NCBI GenBank assembly: GCA_009782475.1
Contig: WRIZ01000020.1
Coordinates: forward strand, 1-44,174
Reading direction: 5' to 3'
DNA length: 44,174 nt
Origin: Oscillospiraceae bacterium
GTDB lineage: Bacteria; Bacillota; Clostridia; Oscillospirales; UBA929
Numbering within the stretch: position 1 is the stretch's first letter; every line of letters begins with the position of its first letter. The position numbers and the translations under genes are program-made. Of the stretch, positions 38,253-44,174 are shown in pieces. The notes under the pieces are model-generated. The model searched no databases and had not been told where the DNA came from. It saw nothing but the letters and a program-made list of their open reading frames with translations.

Positions 38253-38946
38253 CATCCTTGTTTTGGTTGAAGGTGAAAAGCTGGATGTGCAGCTGATGAA
38301 ACAGCTGTTATCAACGTATAATATAAAAGGCCGGATAATTTCATATAAAACCAATATATATGCGCTGTATAACGCGTTATCTAAAGATGAGAATCTAGAC
38401 ATTTTAATGCACCTTAGAAGCCGTGAAAAAGATGAAAATAAAAAGCAAATATTCAATGAGCATTATGCGGACAAATTATTAATATTTGATTTGGATCCGC
38501 AAGACAACAGCTTTTCGTCAGAGAGAATCAGAGAAATAGCAACATTCTTCAATAACTCCGCGGAAAATGGACAGCTATACATCAATTACCCTATGATTGA
38601 AGCGGTCAAGCATGTAAAGTATGTTCCTATAGACCCGCATTATATAGAGTATACTGTGTCATTGGAAGAGTTAAGAGCCGGTGAATATAAAGAACGCGTA
38701 GCTGCTGAAAGCGTGATCAAAAGCATAAAAACATTTTTTTCAGATAAGGGAAACTGTAACGCCATCATCCGGCAAAATTTAGAAAAGGCATGGTTTATGG
38801 TTGGAGGTGCCGCAGAACTGCTTCCTCCAAACCAAGCGGCTATTCTCCAAAGCCAGCTGGACAAGCTCTCAGCAACTGCGTGCATTGCCGTTCTCTGTAC
38901 CTGCATATTTTACATACTGGATTATAACCCGCAGCTCATCTTATAA
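38239..38946 (+). CDS. TOPRIM-like (RloB/DUF4435-like) partner of the ATPase, candidate effector nuclease
   Basis: The protein is 235 residues long from ATG 38239, with GGTGAG about 5 bases upstream (GTG 38230 is an alternative), and its gene overlaps the ATPase gene. The N-terminal strand ILVLVEGEKLDVQLM provides the TOPRIM-type acidic residue, and LLIFDLDPQD (about 78-90) provides the DxD-type motif. A conserved-looking segment YINYPMIEAVKH follows at about 115-126. The layout resembles RloB or DUF4435 partner nucleases of OLD-like ATPases, such as AriB in PARIS. No membrane helix is obvious except a hydrophobic C-terminus. Its stop overlaps the convergent TraX gene by 6 bases. The nuclease call is inference from motifs. 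Confidence 0.65.
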   Translation: MSRNNILVLVEGEKLDVQLMKQLLSTYNIKGRIISYKTNIYALYNALSKDENLDILMHLRSREKDENKKQIFNEHYADKLLIFDLDPQDNSFSSERIREIATFFNNSAENGQLYINYPMIEAVKHVKYVPIDPHYIEYTVSLEELRAGEYKERVAAESVIKSIKTFFSDKGNCNAIIRQNLEKAWFMVGGAAELLPPNQAAILQSQLDKLSATACIAVLCTCIFYILDYNPQLIL

Positions 38947-39648
38947 CCCCGCCCACAACCTCACCGCGTACAGAACCATCAAATGCAGCGGGTAGAAAGC
39001 GTAAAACGCCGCGCGCATGGCTTTTCCGTCGCGTCCCCGCTCGTTGCTATACAGCATGATCGGGATGGCGGCCAGCACCGCCGTCAGAGAAATCAAGGCA
39101 TATCGCCAATGCGCGCCGGCCAGCATCATGTCGGCGGACAGCAGCAACACCCCGGCCGCCAAGGCTATGGTGCGCCCGATGTGGTTATTTCGGAAGTAAT
39201 AGAAAATGAAGATATAGTAAACCCCGAAAATCGAATAATCCGAGCGGACAAGATAGGCGGCGGAGGCGACGGCGATGATCGAGACCAACGCCGCCCCTTT
39301 GCGCCCCTGCGCCGCGAAACTGTCGAATAAAAGGATGCCTAGGAATCCAAGGAGCAGGGTAAAACCGACGTTTTGGTCGGTAAATTCCAGCCATTGCCCG
39401 GTTTTGACCAGGTCATACGGCACCTCGCTGACCAAAGCGAAGAGGGTCAGGCGCAGCAGATACCGCTTGGCGTCGCGGGTGTGGAAGAGTCCTTCGGCGA
39501 TCATGAAGCAGAAGAGCGGCATGGCAAGCCGCCCCACCGTCCGGCAAAGCAGAAAAGCCCAAGCCGGCAGCTGAGGCTCCAAAACAGCTCCGATGTGGTC
39601 GGTCAGCATAGTGGCCATAGCGAGGATTTTAAGAGCGAAACTTGACAT
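38941..39648 (-). CDS. TraX-family membrane protein
   Basis: This integral membrane protein of about 235 residues has about seven to eight helices. The start MSSFALKILAMATMLTDHIGAV and the segment RTVGRLAMPLFCFMIAEG are characteristic of the TraX family. F-plasmid TraX N-acetylates pilin; chromosomal Firmicute members are of unknown function and are probably membrane acyltransferases. The open frame extends upstream to 39807 through the divergent nitroreductase gene, so ATG 39648 is preferred. No conjugation genes are nearby, so a plasmid transfer role is unlikely. Confidence 0.85.
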   Translation of the reverse strand: MSSFALKILAMATMLTDHIGAVLEPQLPAWAFLLCRTVGRLAMPLFCFMIAEGLFHTRDAKRYLLRLTLFALVSEVPYDLVKTGQWLEFTDQNVGFTLLLGFLGILLFDSFAAQGRKGAALVSIIAVASAAYLVRSDYSIFGVYYIFIFYYFRNNHIGRTIALAAGVLLLSADMMLAGAHWRYALISLTAVLAAIPIMLYSNERGRDGKAMRAAFYAFYPLHLMVLYAVRLWAGL

Positions 39649-39683
39649 GATATGGTATAATCCTTCCGTGAGGAGTGTGGATG

Positions 39684-40214
39684 ATGGAATATTTTCAAGC
39701 GGTTGAACAGCGGTATTCCCATAAAGAACGGTTTTTACCAACGCCGGTTCCGCTAAACCATTTAGAGCGAATTGCCAAAGCCGGGCTGGCCGCGCCCACC
39801 GGGACAAACAGCCAGTGCGTCCGGCTGGTTCTCCTGCCCGACAGGGAGTCTGTTCAAACGCTGTGCGCCGCCGCGCCGACAGCCGGGATGGAAACAGCCC
39901 CGGCCGCCGTCGCCCTGCTGACCGACAGCTCGGCTCAACAGGCGTGGCACAACTTTGAACTCGAAGACTATGCCGCGGCGGCGGAAAACATCCTTCTCGC
40001 CGCCGTCGCGCTGGGATACGCCTCCGTTTGGCTGGACAGCCCCTACTTCGATGAAGAGAAGCAACAGACCGCCTTAACCATCCTAGGCGCGCCGGAAGGG
40101 TTTACGCTGCGTGTCGTCCTGCCGATTGGGCTGCCCGACGGAGAAGGCTCGCGCCGGGGAAAAATACCCTGTGAAGAGCGGATGTTTTATCGGAAATACG
40201 GCGTCAGTCGCTGA
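39684..40214 (+). CDS. Nitroreductase-family flavoprotein
   Basis: This protein of about 176 residues resembles FMN-dependent nitroreductases. It has the N-terminal AVEQRYSHKERF-type FMN phosphate-binding region (Arg and Ser), LAAPTGTNSQ in place of the usual APSG.N.Q, and GYASVWLDSPYF for the second FMN contact. ATG 39684 lies 8 bases after AGGAG (39671-39675); ATG 39681 and GTG 39675 are alternatives. It is divergent from the TraX gene with about 35 bases between them, and its 3' end overlaps the convergent epimerase gene by 11 bases. Substrate unknown. Confidence 0.85.
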   Translation: MEYFQAVEQRYSHKERFLPTPVPLNHLERIAKAGLAAPTGTNSQCVRLVLLPDRESVQTLCAAAPTAGMETAPAAVALLTDSSAQQAWHNFELEDYAAAAENILLAAVALGYASVWLDSPYFDEEKQQTALTILGAPEGFTLRVVLPIGLPDGEGSRRGKIPCEERMFYRKYGVSR

Positions 40215-41181
40215 ACTCATGGGTAACGCTGGGCAATGGTTCTCCCGCCAGTTCGCGCCGGGCGAAGTCCAGCCGCCACTTCATATGGGCGCGCAGCTCT
40301 TCGGTGGCGTCAAACTCCAAACCGAACAGCCTTTTCATTTTATCCGTTTGATAGCGGTACACCGTCCAGCCGTCCGGCTGGACGGTGATTTTTGACGTTG
40401 ACCCGGGCGTCATGTCTATAGCCATTTGCGCGATCCCGGCCCATGTGGTGCGCACATTGCCCAGCGCGAAGATGATCTCCTCATTCAAATCGCTCTCTAC
40501 CAGCATTTTGTAAACTTGCGCGATCTGCGCCGATGACATGAATTGGGTGCCGTCGTTCTCACCAAAGGTCATATCCCTGTTTTGCAGTACATCGTGGGCG
40601 ATTTGCCGAAAGCGTTTGTCCGACTGCGACGCGCCGCCTTCAAAGGCCGGGTTGGAGAAGGTGTAGCCCGGGCGGATGACATTGCGCTTCATGGAAACCT
40701 TGGTTCCGCGCCCGCCCTGGGTGGCGTAATACTGCCTAAAACCGATTAAAAAGGCTTCGGTCGAGGCTTTGGTCGCGCCGTACAGATCATCCGGGCGGCA
40801 AGGGGTCGATTCGTCCACATCGCCCGGCATATTTCCGACGGCGGCGGTCGAGCTGGTGTAGATGAATTGCTTCACCCCGGCTTTCTCAGCCGCTTCCATC
40901 AGGAAGACCGAAGCGCGGGTGTCGTTTTGCAGCATCGAGAGCGGTTCATGCCCCCAGCCGAGGGCGATGTGAATGACGGCGTCACAACCCGCGAGAGCCT
41001 TCGCCAGCCCCGCTTCATCGGAGAGGGAACCTTGCACTTCGGTCACACCGGGGAGCCGCCCGATCCCGGGAACACGCCCCGGCGTCCTCGTCAAAACAAT
41101 ACACTCGTGTCCGGCCTCCGACAGGGCTTTGGTGACGTATTGGCCGATGTTTCCGGTGCCTCCTGTGAGGAAGATTTTCAT
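40204..41181 (-). CDS. NAD-dependent epimerase/dehydratase (extended SDR)
   Basis: This 325-residue extended short-chain dehydrogenase/reductase has a Rossmann motif TGGTGNIGQYV at the N-terminus, an adenine-pocket Asp/Ser region (GSLSD), IYTSSTAAVG for the catalytic Ser/Thr, and the active-site YGATK. It is likely a nucleotide-sugar epimerase/dehydratase or a related reductase; the substrate cannot be told. AAAGGATG precedes ATG 41181. The 183-base region upstream carries three DnaA boxes, so its expression may be linked to DnaA. Confidence 0.88.
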   Translation of the reverse strand: MKIFLTGGTGNIGQYVTKALSEAGHECIVLTRTPGRVPGIGRLPGVTEVQGSLSDEAGLAKALAGCDAVIHIALGWGHEPLSMLQNDTRASVFLMEAAEKAGVKQFIYTSSTAAVGNMPGDVDESTPCRPDDLYGATKASTEAFLIGFRQYYATQGGRGTKVSMKRNVIRPGYTFSNPAFEGGASQSDKRFRQIAHDVLQNRDMTFGENDGTQFMSSAQIAQVYKMLVESDLNEEIIFALGNVRTTWAGIAQMAIDMTPGSTSKITVQPDGWTVYRYQTDKMKRLFGLEFDATEELRAHMKWRLDFARRELAGEPLPSVTHEFSD

Positions 41182-41238
41182 CCAATTTCATCCTTTCCGT
41201 TTTCATAAGGTTGGGAACGTTTGTCACTAAACAAATAG

Positions 41239-41268
41239 TTATGCACATTATCCACAGGGTTATCCACA
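41239..41268. promoter_or_regulatory. Cluster of three perfect DnaA boxes
   Basis: TTATGCACA (41239-41247), TTATCCACA (41248-41256) and TTATCCACA (41260-41268) all match the TTATNCACA consensus and point the same way. A fourth, TTATTCAAA at 41303-41311, has one mismatch. They lie between the epimerase start (41181) and the tsaD stop (41365). No dnaA, dnaN or AT-rich unwinding region is beside them, so this may be a DnaA titration or regulatory site. An origin function cannot be excluded from this window. Confidence 0.75.
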
Positions 41269-41343
41269 ACCGAAACCGATTGCGGTAGAGACGGTTTCAA
41301 GGTTATTCAAAAGTTGTCCTCAGCCGCCGATTTGATTTTTGCG

Positions 41344-41359
41344 CCCGGTGATAACCGGG
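41344..41359. repeat. Small hairpin after tsaD
   Basis: CCCGGT (41344-41349) pairs with ACCGGG (41354-41359) just after the tsaD stop. No T-run follows it on the minus strand, so it is a weak terminator candidate at best. Confidence 0.35.
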
Positions 41360-41364
41360 TCGGA

Positions 41365-42396
41365 TTAACATAATGGTTTTCCCGCGTCAAATGTTGCGTA
41401 AGCGTTTTGTGAAAGGGGTGCCCGCGCCCCGGCCTGAAACTCATAATACCCTTGCGCGGCAATCATTGCGGCGTTGTCTCCGCAGAGATATACAGGCGGT
41501 ATATGGATACGGTCTCCTAATTGGGAACGGAGCCCGGCGCAGAGCTTTTTGTTGGCAGCGACCCCCCCGGCCAGCACGATTGTTTCGTATTTCAACGCCT
41601 CGGCCGCCGCGCATAACTTGGTCACCAGCGCGTCGATGATGGCCTTTTGATAGCTTGCCGCAAGAGAGGATAAATCCAACCCCGTCTCGCGGCCGCAGCC
41701 GCCATTGGATGCGGCGTCACGCTGCTGTTTGGCGTGGTGGATGAGGTTGCGCAAGACGGTCTTTACGCCGGAGAAGCTGGTGTCAAACGGAGCCCCTTCG
41801 ATGTCGGCGACCGGGAAAGGGTATCGCTGCTCGTCGCCGCCCTCGGCCAAACGCGATAACGCCGCGCCCCCGGGGTAGCCCAAACCCAGCAGACGCGCGC
41901 CTTTGTCAAAGGCTTCGCCCGCCGCGTCGTCCCGCGTCCCTCCGACAATGCGGTAGGTGGTATAGTCCAAAACTTCCATAAATAACGTATTTCCGCCCGA
42001 CACAACGGCGGCCAACAATGGCGGTTTCAAATCCGGTTCGGCGATAAACGCCGCCGCCACATGCCCCCGGATGTGGTGAACAGGGATGAGCGGCAGGTTT
42101 TGCGCCATAGCGTATCCTTTGGCAAAATTCAAGCCAACCAGCAGCGCGCCGATTAGCCCCGGAGCCGCTGTTGCCGCCACCGCGTCGATTTGGCCGTCCA
42201 CAGCTGACAGAGCCTTTGCCGTGAGAGGCGCGATAGCCTCCAAATGGCTGCGGGAGGCGATCTCCGGCACGACGCCGCCGTATAGGACATGCAGGTCTGT
42301 CTGCGACAACACTTCGCAGCAAAGAAGCTCCCGCCCGTCGCGGACGACAGCCACCGACGTCTCGTCGCAGGAGGTCTCAAAGGCCAGGATGTTCAA
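41365..42396 (-). CDS. tsaD: TsaD, tRNA threonylcarbamoyladenosine (t6A) transferase
   Basis: This 343-residue ASKHA-fold enzyme transfers the threonylcarbamoyl group to A37 of ANN-decoding tRNAs, with TsaB and TsaE. It has the opening LAFETSCDETSVAVV, the metal-binding HxxxH as H108-IRG-H112, VSGGNT, GEAFDKGARLLGLGYPGG and VLAGGVAANKKL. Length and motifs are normal. It starts inside rimI (20-base overlap). tsaB and tsaE, often in the same operon, are not in the window. Confidence 0.97.
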   Translation of the reverse strand: MNILAFETSCDETSVAVVRDGRELLCCEVLSQTDLHVLYGGVVPEIASRSHLEAIAPLTAKALSAVDGQIDAVAATAAPGLIGALLVGLNFAKGYAMAQNLPLIPVHHIRGHVAAAFIAEPDLKPPLLAAVVSGGNTLFMEVLDYTTYRIVGGTRDDAAGEAFDKGARLLGLGYPGGAALSRLAEGGDEQRYPFPVADIEGAPFDTSFSGVKTVLRNLIHHAKQQRDAASNGGCGRETGLDLSSLAASYQKAIIDALVTKLCAAAEALKYETIVLAGGVAANKKLCAGLRSQLGDRIHIPPVYLCGDNAAMIAAQGYYEFQAGARAPLSQNAYATFDAGKPLC

Positions 42397-42820
42397 GCGT
42401 CATCATCACCGCGTCTTCCTTCGGCTGGTCGTAGTAGTCCTTGCGAAGCCCTACGCTGACAAAGCCGTGTTTTTCATATAACCCGCGGGCGGCGGCATTG
42501 CCCTCCCGCACTTCCAATGTGATAAACCGCAAGCCGCGCTGAATGCCGACCGCCAGCAGCTCTTTGAGCAGAGCGTCGGCAATCCCGCGCCGCCGGGCTT
42601 CCGGCGCGGTGGCGACGTTGGTGATGTATCCTTCGTCCAAGATAATCTGCATCCCGGCGTACCCGGCCAGCCGCCCTTCGTCGAAGACACCGAAATACCG
42701 CGCGATGGGGTTTTGCAGCTCGAATTGAATGGATTGCAAACTCCACGGCAGAGAAAAGCAGCGTTTTTCCAGATCGGCCATTTCGGCGGCGTCGAAAGGG
42801 GAGAGGGGGCGGGTGGTCAT
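42377..42820 (-). CDS. rimI: RimI, ribosomal protein bS18 N-acetyltransferase family
   Basis: This 147-residue GNAT acetyltransferase has the acetyl-CoA loop RRRGIADALL, preceded by YITNVATAPEA, and the C-terminal AARGLYEKHGFVSVGLRKDYY typical of RimI, which acetylates the N-terminus of ribosomal protein S18. The neighbouring tsaD is the common partner in bacteria and overlaps it by 20 bases. The upstream ribosome site is weak (AAGAAG within an A-rich run). Confidence 0.92.
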   Translation of the reverse strand: MTTRPLSPFDAAEMADLEKRCFSLPWSLQSIQFELQNPIARYFGVFDEGRLAGYAGMQIILDEGYITNVATAPEARRRGIADALLKELLAVGIQRGLRFITLEVREGNAAARGLYEKHGFVSVGLRKDYYDQPKEDAVMMTLEHPGL

Positions 42821-42850
42821 ACTTCTTTTTTTTTGCGGAAAAGAAAAATA
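42820..42850. repeat. T/A-rich imperfect palindrome upstream of rimI
   Basis: A T-run with one C (TACTTCTTTTTTTTT), a GCGG loop, then AAAAGAAAAATA forms an imperfect hairpin. It closely resembles the perfect hairpin at 43306-43339 on the other side of the phosphatase gene and abuts the rimI start codon. Confidence 0.4.
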
Positions 42851-42869
42851 GAAAACGCATTGGCAAGCC

Positions 42870-43268
42870 TCATAATTTTTCTATATCCTCTTTCAAGAGT
42901 TTGGCGCAAATGCGGTAGTCGTCCAGGGTTCCGTAGATAGGGTCGGGGACGTCGCCGCCCGGCATTTCCCGCACTTTATGGCTGTATTCCCGGAAAAGAG
43001 TGCGCAGCAGAGCCGAATGCGCCATCGTCAGCCCCACGGCAATGTCGGCCCACTCCATATCGCGCTCCTGCACATTGGCCGCCTGATGCGCCGTAAGGTC
43101 GCACCCGTGCTCGTTTGCCGCCCTGACCGCCAAAGCCGACGCGCCGACGCCTTCATAGGCCGCGACGCCGCGGCTCCGCGCCTCCCAGCCGGGATGCAGC
43201 GCAACGCACAAGACCTCAGCCATCGGGCTGCGGCAGGTATTGCCTGTGCAAACGAAGAGGATTTTCAA
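42870..43268 (-). CDS. Low-molecular-weight protein-tyrosine/arginine phosphatase (YwlE-like)
   Basis: This 132-residue phosphatase has the P-loop CTGNTCRS with nucleophile Cys7 and Arg13, followed by MAE, and the general acid in VPDPIYG. The Thr after the Cys (CTGNT) resembles YwlE-type protein-arginine phosphatases more than classical tyrosine phosphatases. It is cytoplasmic. It lies between polA and rimI, with T/A-rich hairpins on both sides. In many Firmicutes a ywlE gene sits near the YwlC (TsaC) t6A gene, which fits the tsaD neighbourhood here. Confidence 0.9.
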   Translation of the reverse strand: MKILFVCTGNTCRSPMAEVLCVALHPGWEARSRGVAAYEGVGASALAVRAANEHGCDLTAHQAANVQERDMEWADIAVGLTMAHSALLRTLFREYSHKVREMPGGDVPDPIYGTLDDYRICAKLLKEDIEKL

Positions 43269-43305
43269 CCTGTAACCCGCTTTCTAAAATATGCTTTTCT
43301 TTTTG

Positions 43306-43339
43306 CTTACTTTTTCTTTTGGGTAAAAGAAAAAGTAAG
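43306..43339. terminator. Terminator of polA (A/T-rich perfect hairpin)
   Basis: CTTACTTTTTCTTTT (43306-43320) pairs perfectly with AAAAGAAAAAGTAAG (43325-43339) around a GGGT loop, directly after the polA stop codon (43340-43342). The stem is almost entirely A-T apart from a few G-C pairs. It may be a member of a dispersed intergenic palindrome, given the similar element at 42820-42850. Confidence 0.65.
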
Positions 43340-44174
43340 TCATCCTTTAGCCTCCGCCCAATTTATACCGATATGAGCATCTGCGACAAGTGTTGGATTC
43401 AACGGATAGACATGTTCCATTTCTTCAGTCAGCAGCCCTTTGACCGTTTCCGCTTCGCCGCGCGGGCATTCAACGATCAGTTCGTCGTGGATTTGCAAAA
43501 CCAGCCTTGCCTGCAATTTTTCAGAAACGATGCGGTTAAAGACAGCGACCATCGCCATCTTGATGATGTCGGCGGCTGTTCCTTGAATGGGCGCGTTGAG
43601 GGCGGCTCGTTCGCCAAAGGCGCGAATGTGATAATTGCGCGATTGCACCTCCGGGATGGCGCGCCGCCGCCCGAACAGGGTGGCAACATAGCCGCCGGCG
43701 TGCGCTTTCTCAACGATTTCCTTCATGTATTGGCGCACCCCGGCGTATTTCTCAAGGTAACTCTCGATATACCGCTTGGCTTCGGCGCGGGAAACGCCGA
43801 TGTCGGCGGCGAGGGAAAAATCGCTCATCCCATAGACTATGCCGAAGTTGACCGCCTTCGCGCTTCGCCGCATGGCGGGGGTGACGGCTTCGGGCGGGAC
43901 GGCGAAGACTTGCGACGCCGTTGCTGTATGGATGTCGGCTCCCGACGCGAAGGCGCGACGCATGGCGTCGTCTTCGGCAATATGCGCTAAGACCCGCAGC
44001 TCGATCTGCGAATAATCGGCGTCCACGAAAACCCAATCCGGCTCTGACGGAACGAACATTTCGCGCAGTTTCGCCCCCAGTTCTTGCCGCACCGGGATGT
44101 TTTGCAGGTTGGGTTCGGTGGAGGAGAGCCGCCCGGTGACGGTGGCCGTCATTTGGAAGGTGGAATGAATTTTT
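43340..44174 (-). CDS. polA: DNA polymerase I, C-terminal part (partial, runs off the right edge)
   Basis: Only the last about 277 residues of the polymerase (palm and fingers) are in the window; the frame is open to position 44174 with no start needed. Motifs: the opening KIHSTFQMTATVTGRLSSTE is in-frame before the internal Met at 44152; NLQNIPVR; motif A DADYSQIELRVLAHIAEDD; motif B RRSAKAVNFGIVYGMS; and motif C LQIHDELIVE. It fills gaps and removes primers during replication and repair. The exonuclease domains lie beyond the window. Confidence 0.97.
   Translation of the reverse strand, partial: KIHSTFQMTATVTGRLSSTEPNLQNIPVRQELGAKLREMFVPSEPDWVFVDADYSQIELRVLAHIAEDDAMRRAFASGADIHTATASQVFAVPPEAVTPAMRRSAKAVNFGIVYGMSDFSLAADIGVSRAEAKRYIESYLEKYAGVRQYMKEIVEKAHAGGYVATLFGRRRAIPEVQSRNYHIRAFGERAALNAPIQGTAADIIKMAMVAVFNRIVSEKLQARLVLQIHDELIVECPRGEAETVKGLLTEEMEHVYPLNPTLVADAHIGINWAEAKG

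Noticed and set aside
38941-39648. A conjugation gene because of the TraX similarity
   Set aside because: No pilin, relaxase, coupling-protein or type IV secretion genes are nearby; chromosomal TraX-like proteins are common in Firmicutes.
39642-39661. A promoter formed by TTGACA (39642-39647) and TATAAT (39656-39661) before the nitroreductase gene
   Set aside because: The hexamers are only 8 bases apart, too close for sigma-A; the TATAAT alone may be used but has no good -35 partner.
41182-41364. Calling the DnaA-box cluster the chromosomal origin
   Set aside because: No dnaA, dnaN, gyrB or rpmH is next to it and no AT-rich unwinding stretch is clear; the boxes alone are insufficient.

Overview
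The window looks like a chromosomal segment of a Gram-positive, low-to-mid GC Bacillota, probably a plant-fibre-degrading member of Clostridia. The supporting features are a WalR/WalK two-component system with YycH and YycI, an S-layer-homology surface protein, a secreted GH115-type xylan enzyme, a cytoplasmic GH10 xylanase, clostridial-style GltX and MetG synthetases and TTG/GTG starts behind strong Shine-Dalgarno sites. Most of the DNA is around 55% GC by eye. Two stretches are clearly more AT-rich: the ATPase/nuclease-like pair at about 37.1-38.9 kb, and the 3' end of the S-layer-type gene at about 13.2-13.8 kb. No species can be named from the sequence alone.

Layout, left to right. (1) 1-4.9 kb: a possible gene tail, then a 1551-residue secreted GH115 alpha-glucuronidase-like protein with adhesion-type repeats and a C-terminal membrane anchor. 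(2) 5-10 kb: a response regulator, histidine kinase, ABC ATPase and FtsX-type permease operon, followed by an Sfp-type phosphopantetheinyl transferase. (3) 10.8-17.8 kb: two convergent genes for large exported proteins, one with an Ig-like domain and one with SLH, YDG/MBG-like and GLUG-like domains, sharing a bidirectional terminator. (4) 18-30 kb, minus strand: tRNA-His, and a tightly packed ten-gene run gltX-metG-larB-larC-LRR protein-NUDIX-walR-walK-yycH-yycI, with 4- to 14-base overlaps or gaps under 20 bases throughout and one good promoter in front of gltX. (5) 30-32.2 kb, minus strand: a MarR regulator, membrane metallophosphoesterase and membrane-anchored ricin-type lectin operon, with a palindromic operator over its own promoter. 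(6) 32.3-37 kb, plus strand: an AEC transporter, an alpha/alpha-toroid-like protein, a phosphohexomutase and an intracellular xylanase, closed by a strong terminator. (7) 37.1-38.9 kb: an AT-rich AAA ATPase plus TOPRIM-like protein pair, the best candidate in the window for a defence or conflict system. (8) 38.9-41.2 kb: a TraX-like membrane protein, a nitroreductase and an NAD-dependent epimerase. (9) 41.2-41.4 kb: a short intergenic region with three perfect DnaA boxes in a row. (10) 41.4-44.2 kb, minus strand: tsaD, rimI, a low-molecular-weight phosphatase and the 3' end of polA, which runs off the right edge.

How the parts may work together (inference): the GH115 enzyme would strip glucuronic acid side groups from xylan outside the cell. 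The signal-less GH10 enzyme would cut imported xylo-oligomers inside, next to a sugar-phosphate mutase and an organic-anion carrier. The long minus-strand operon ties cell-wall homeostasis (WalRK/YycHI) to translation (two tRNA synthetases) and to nickel-pincer cofactor synthesis, an unusual combination.
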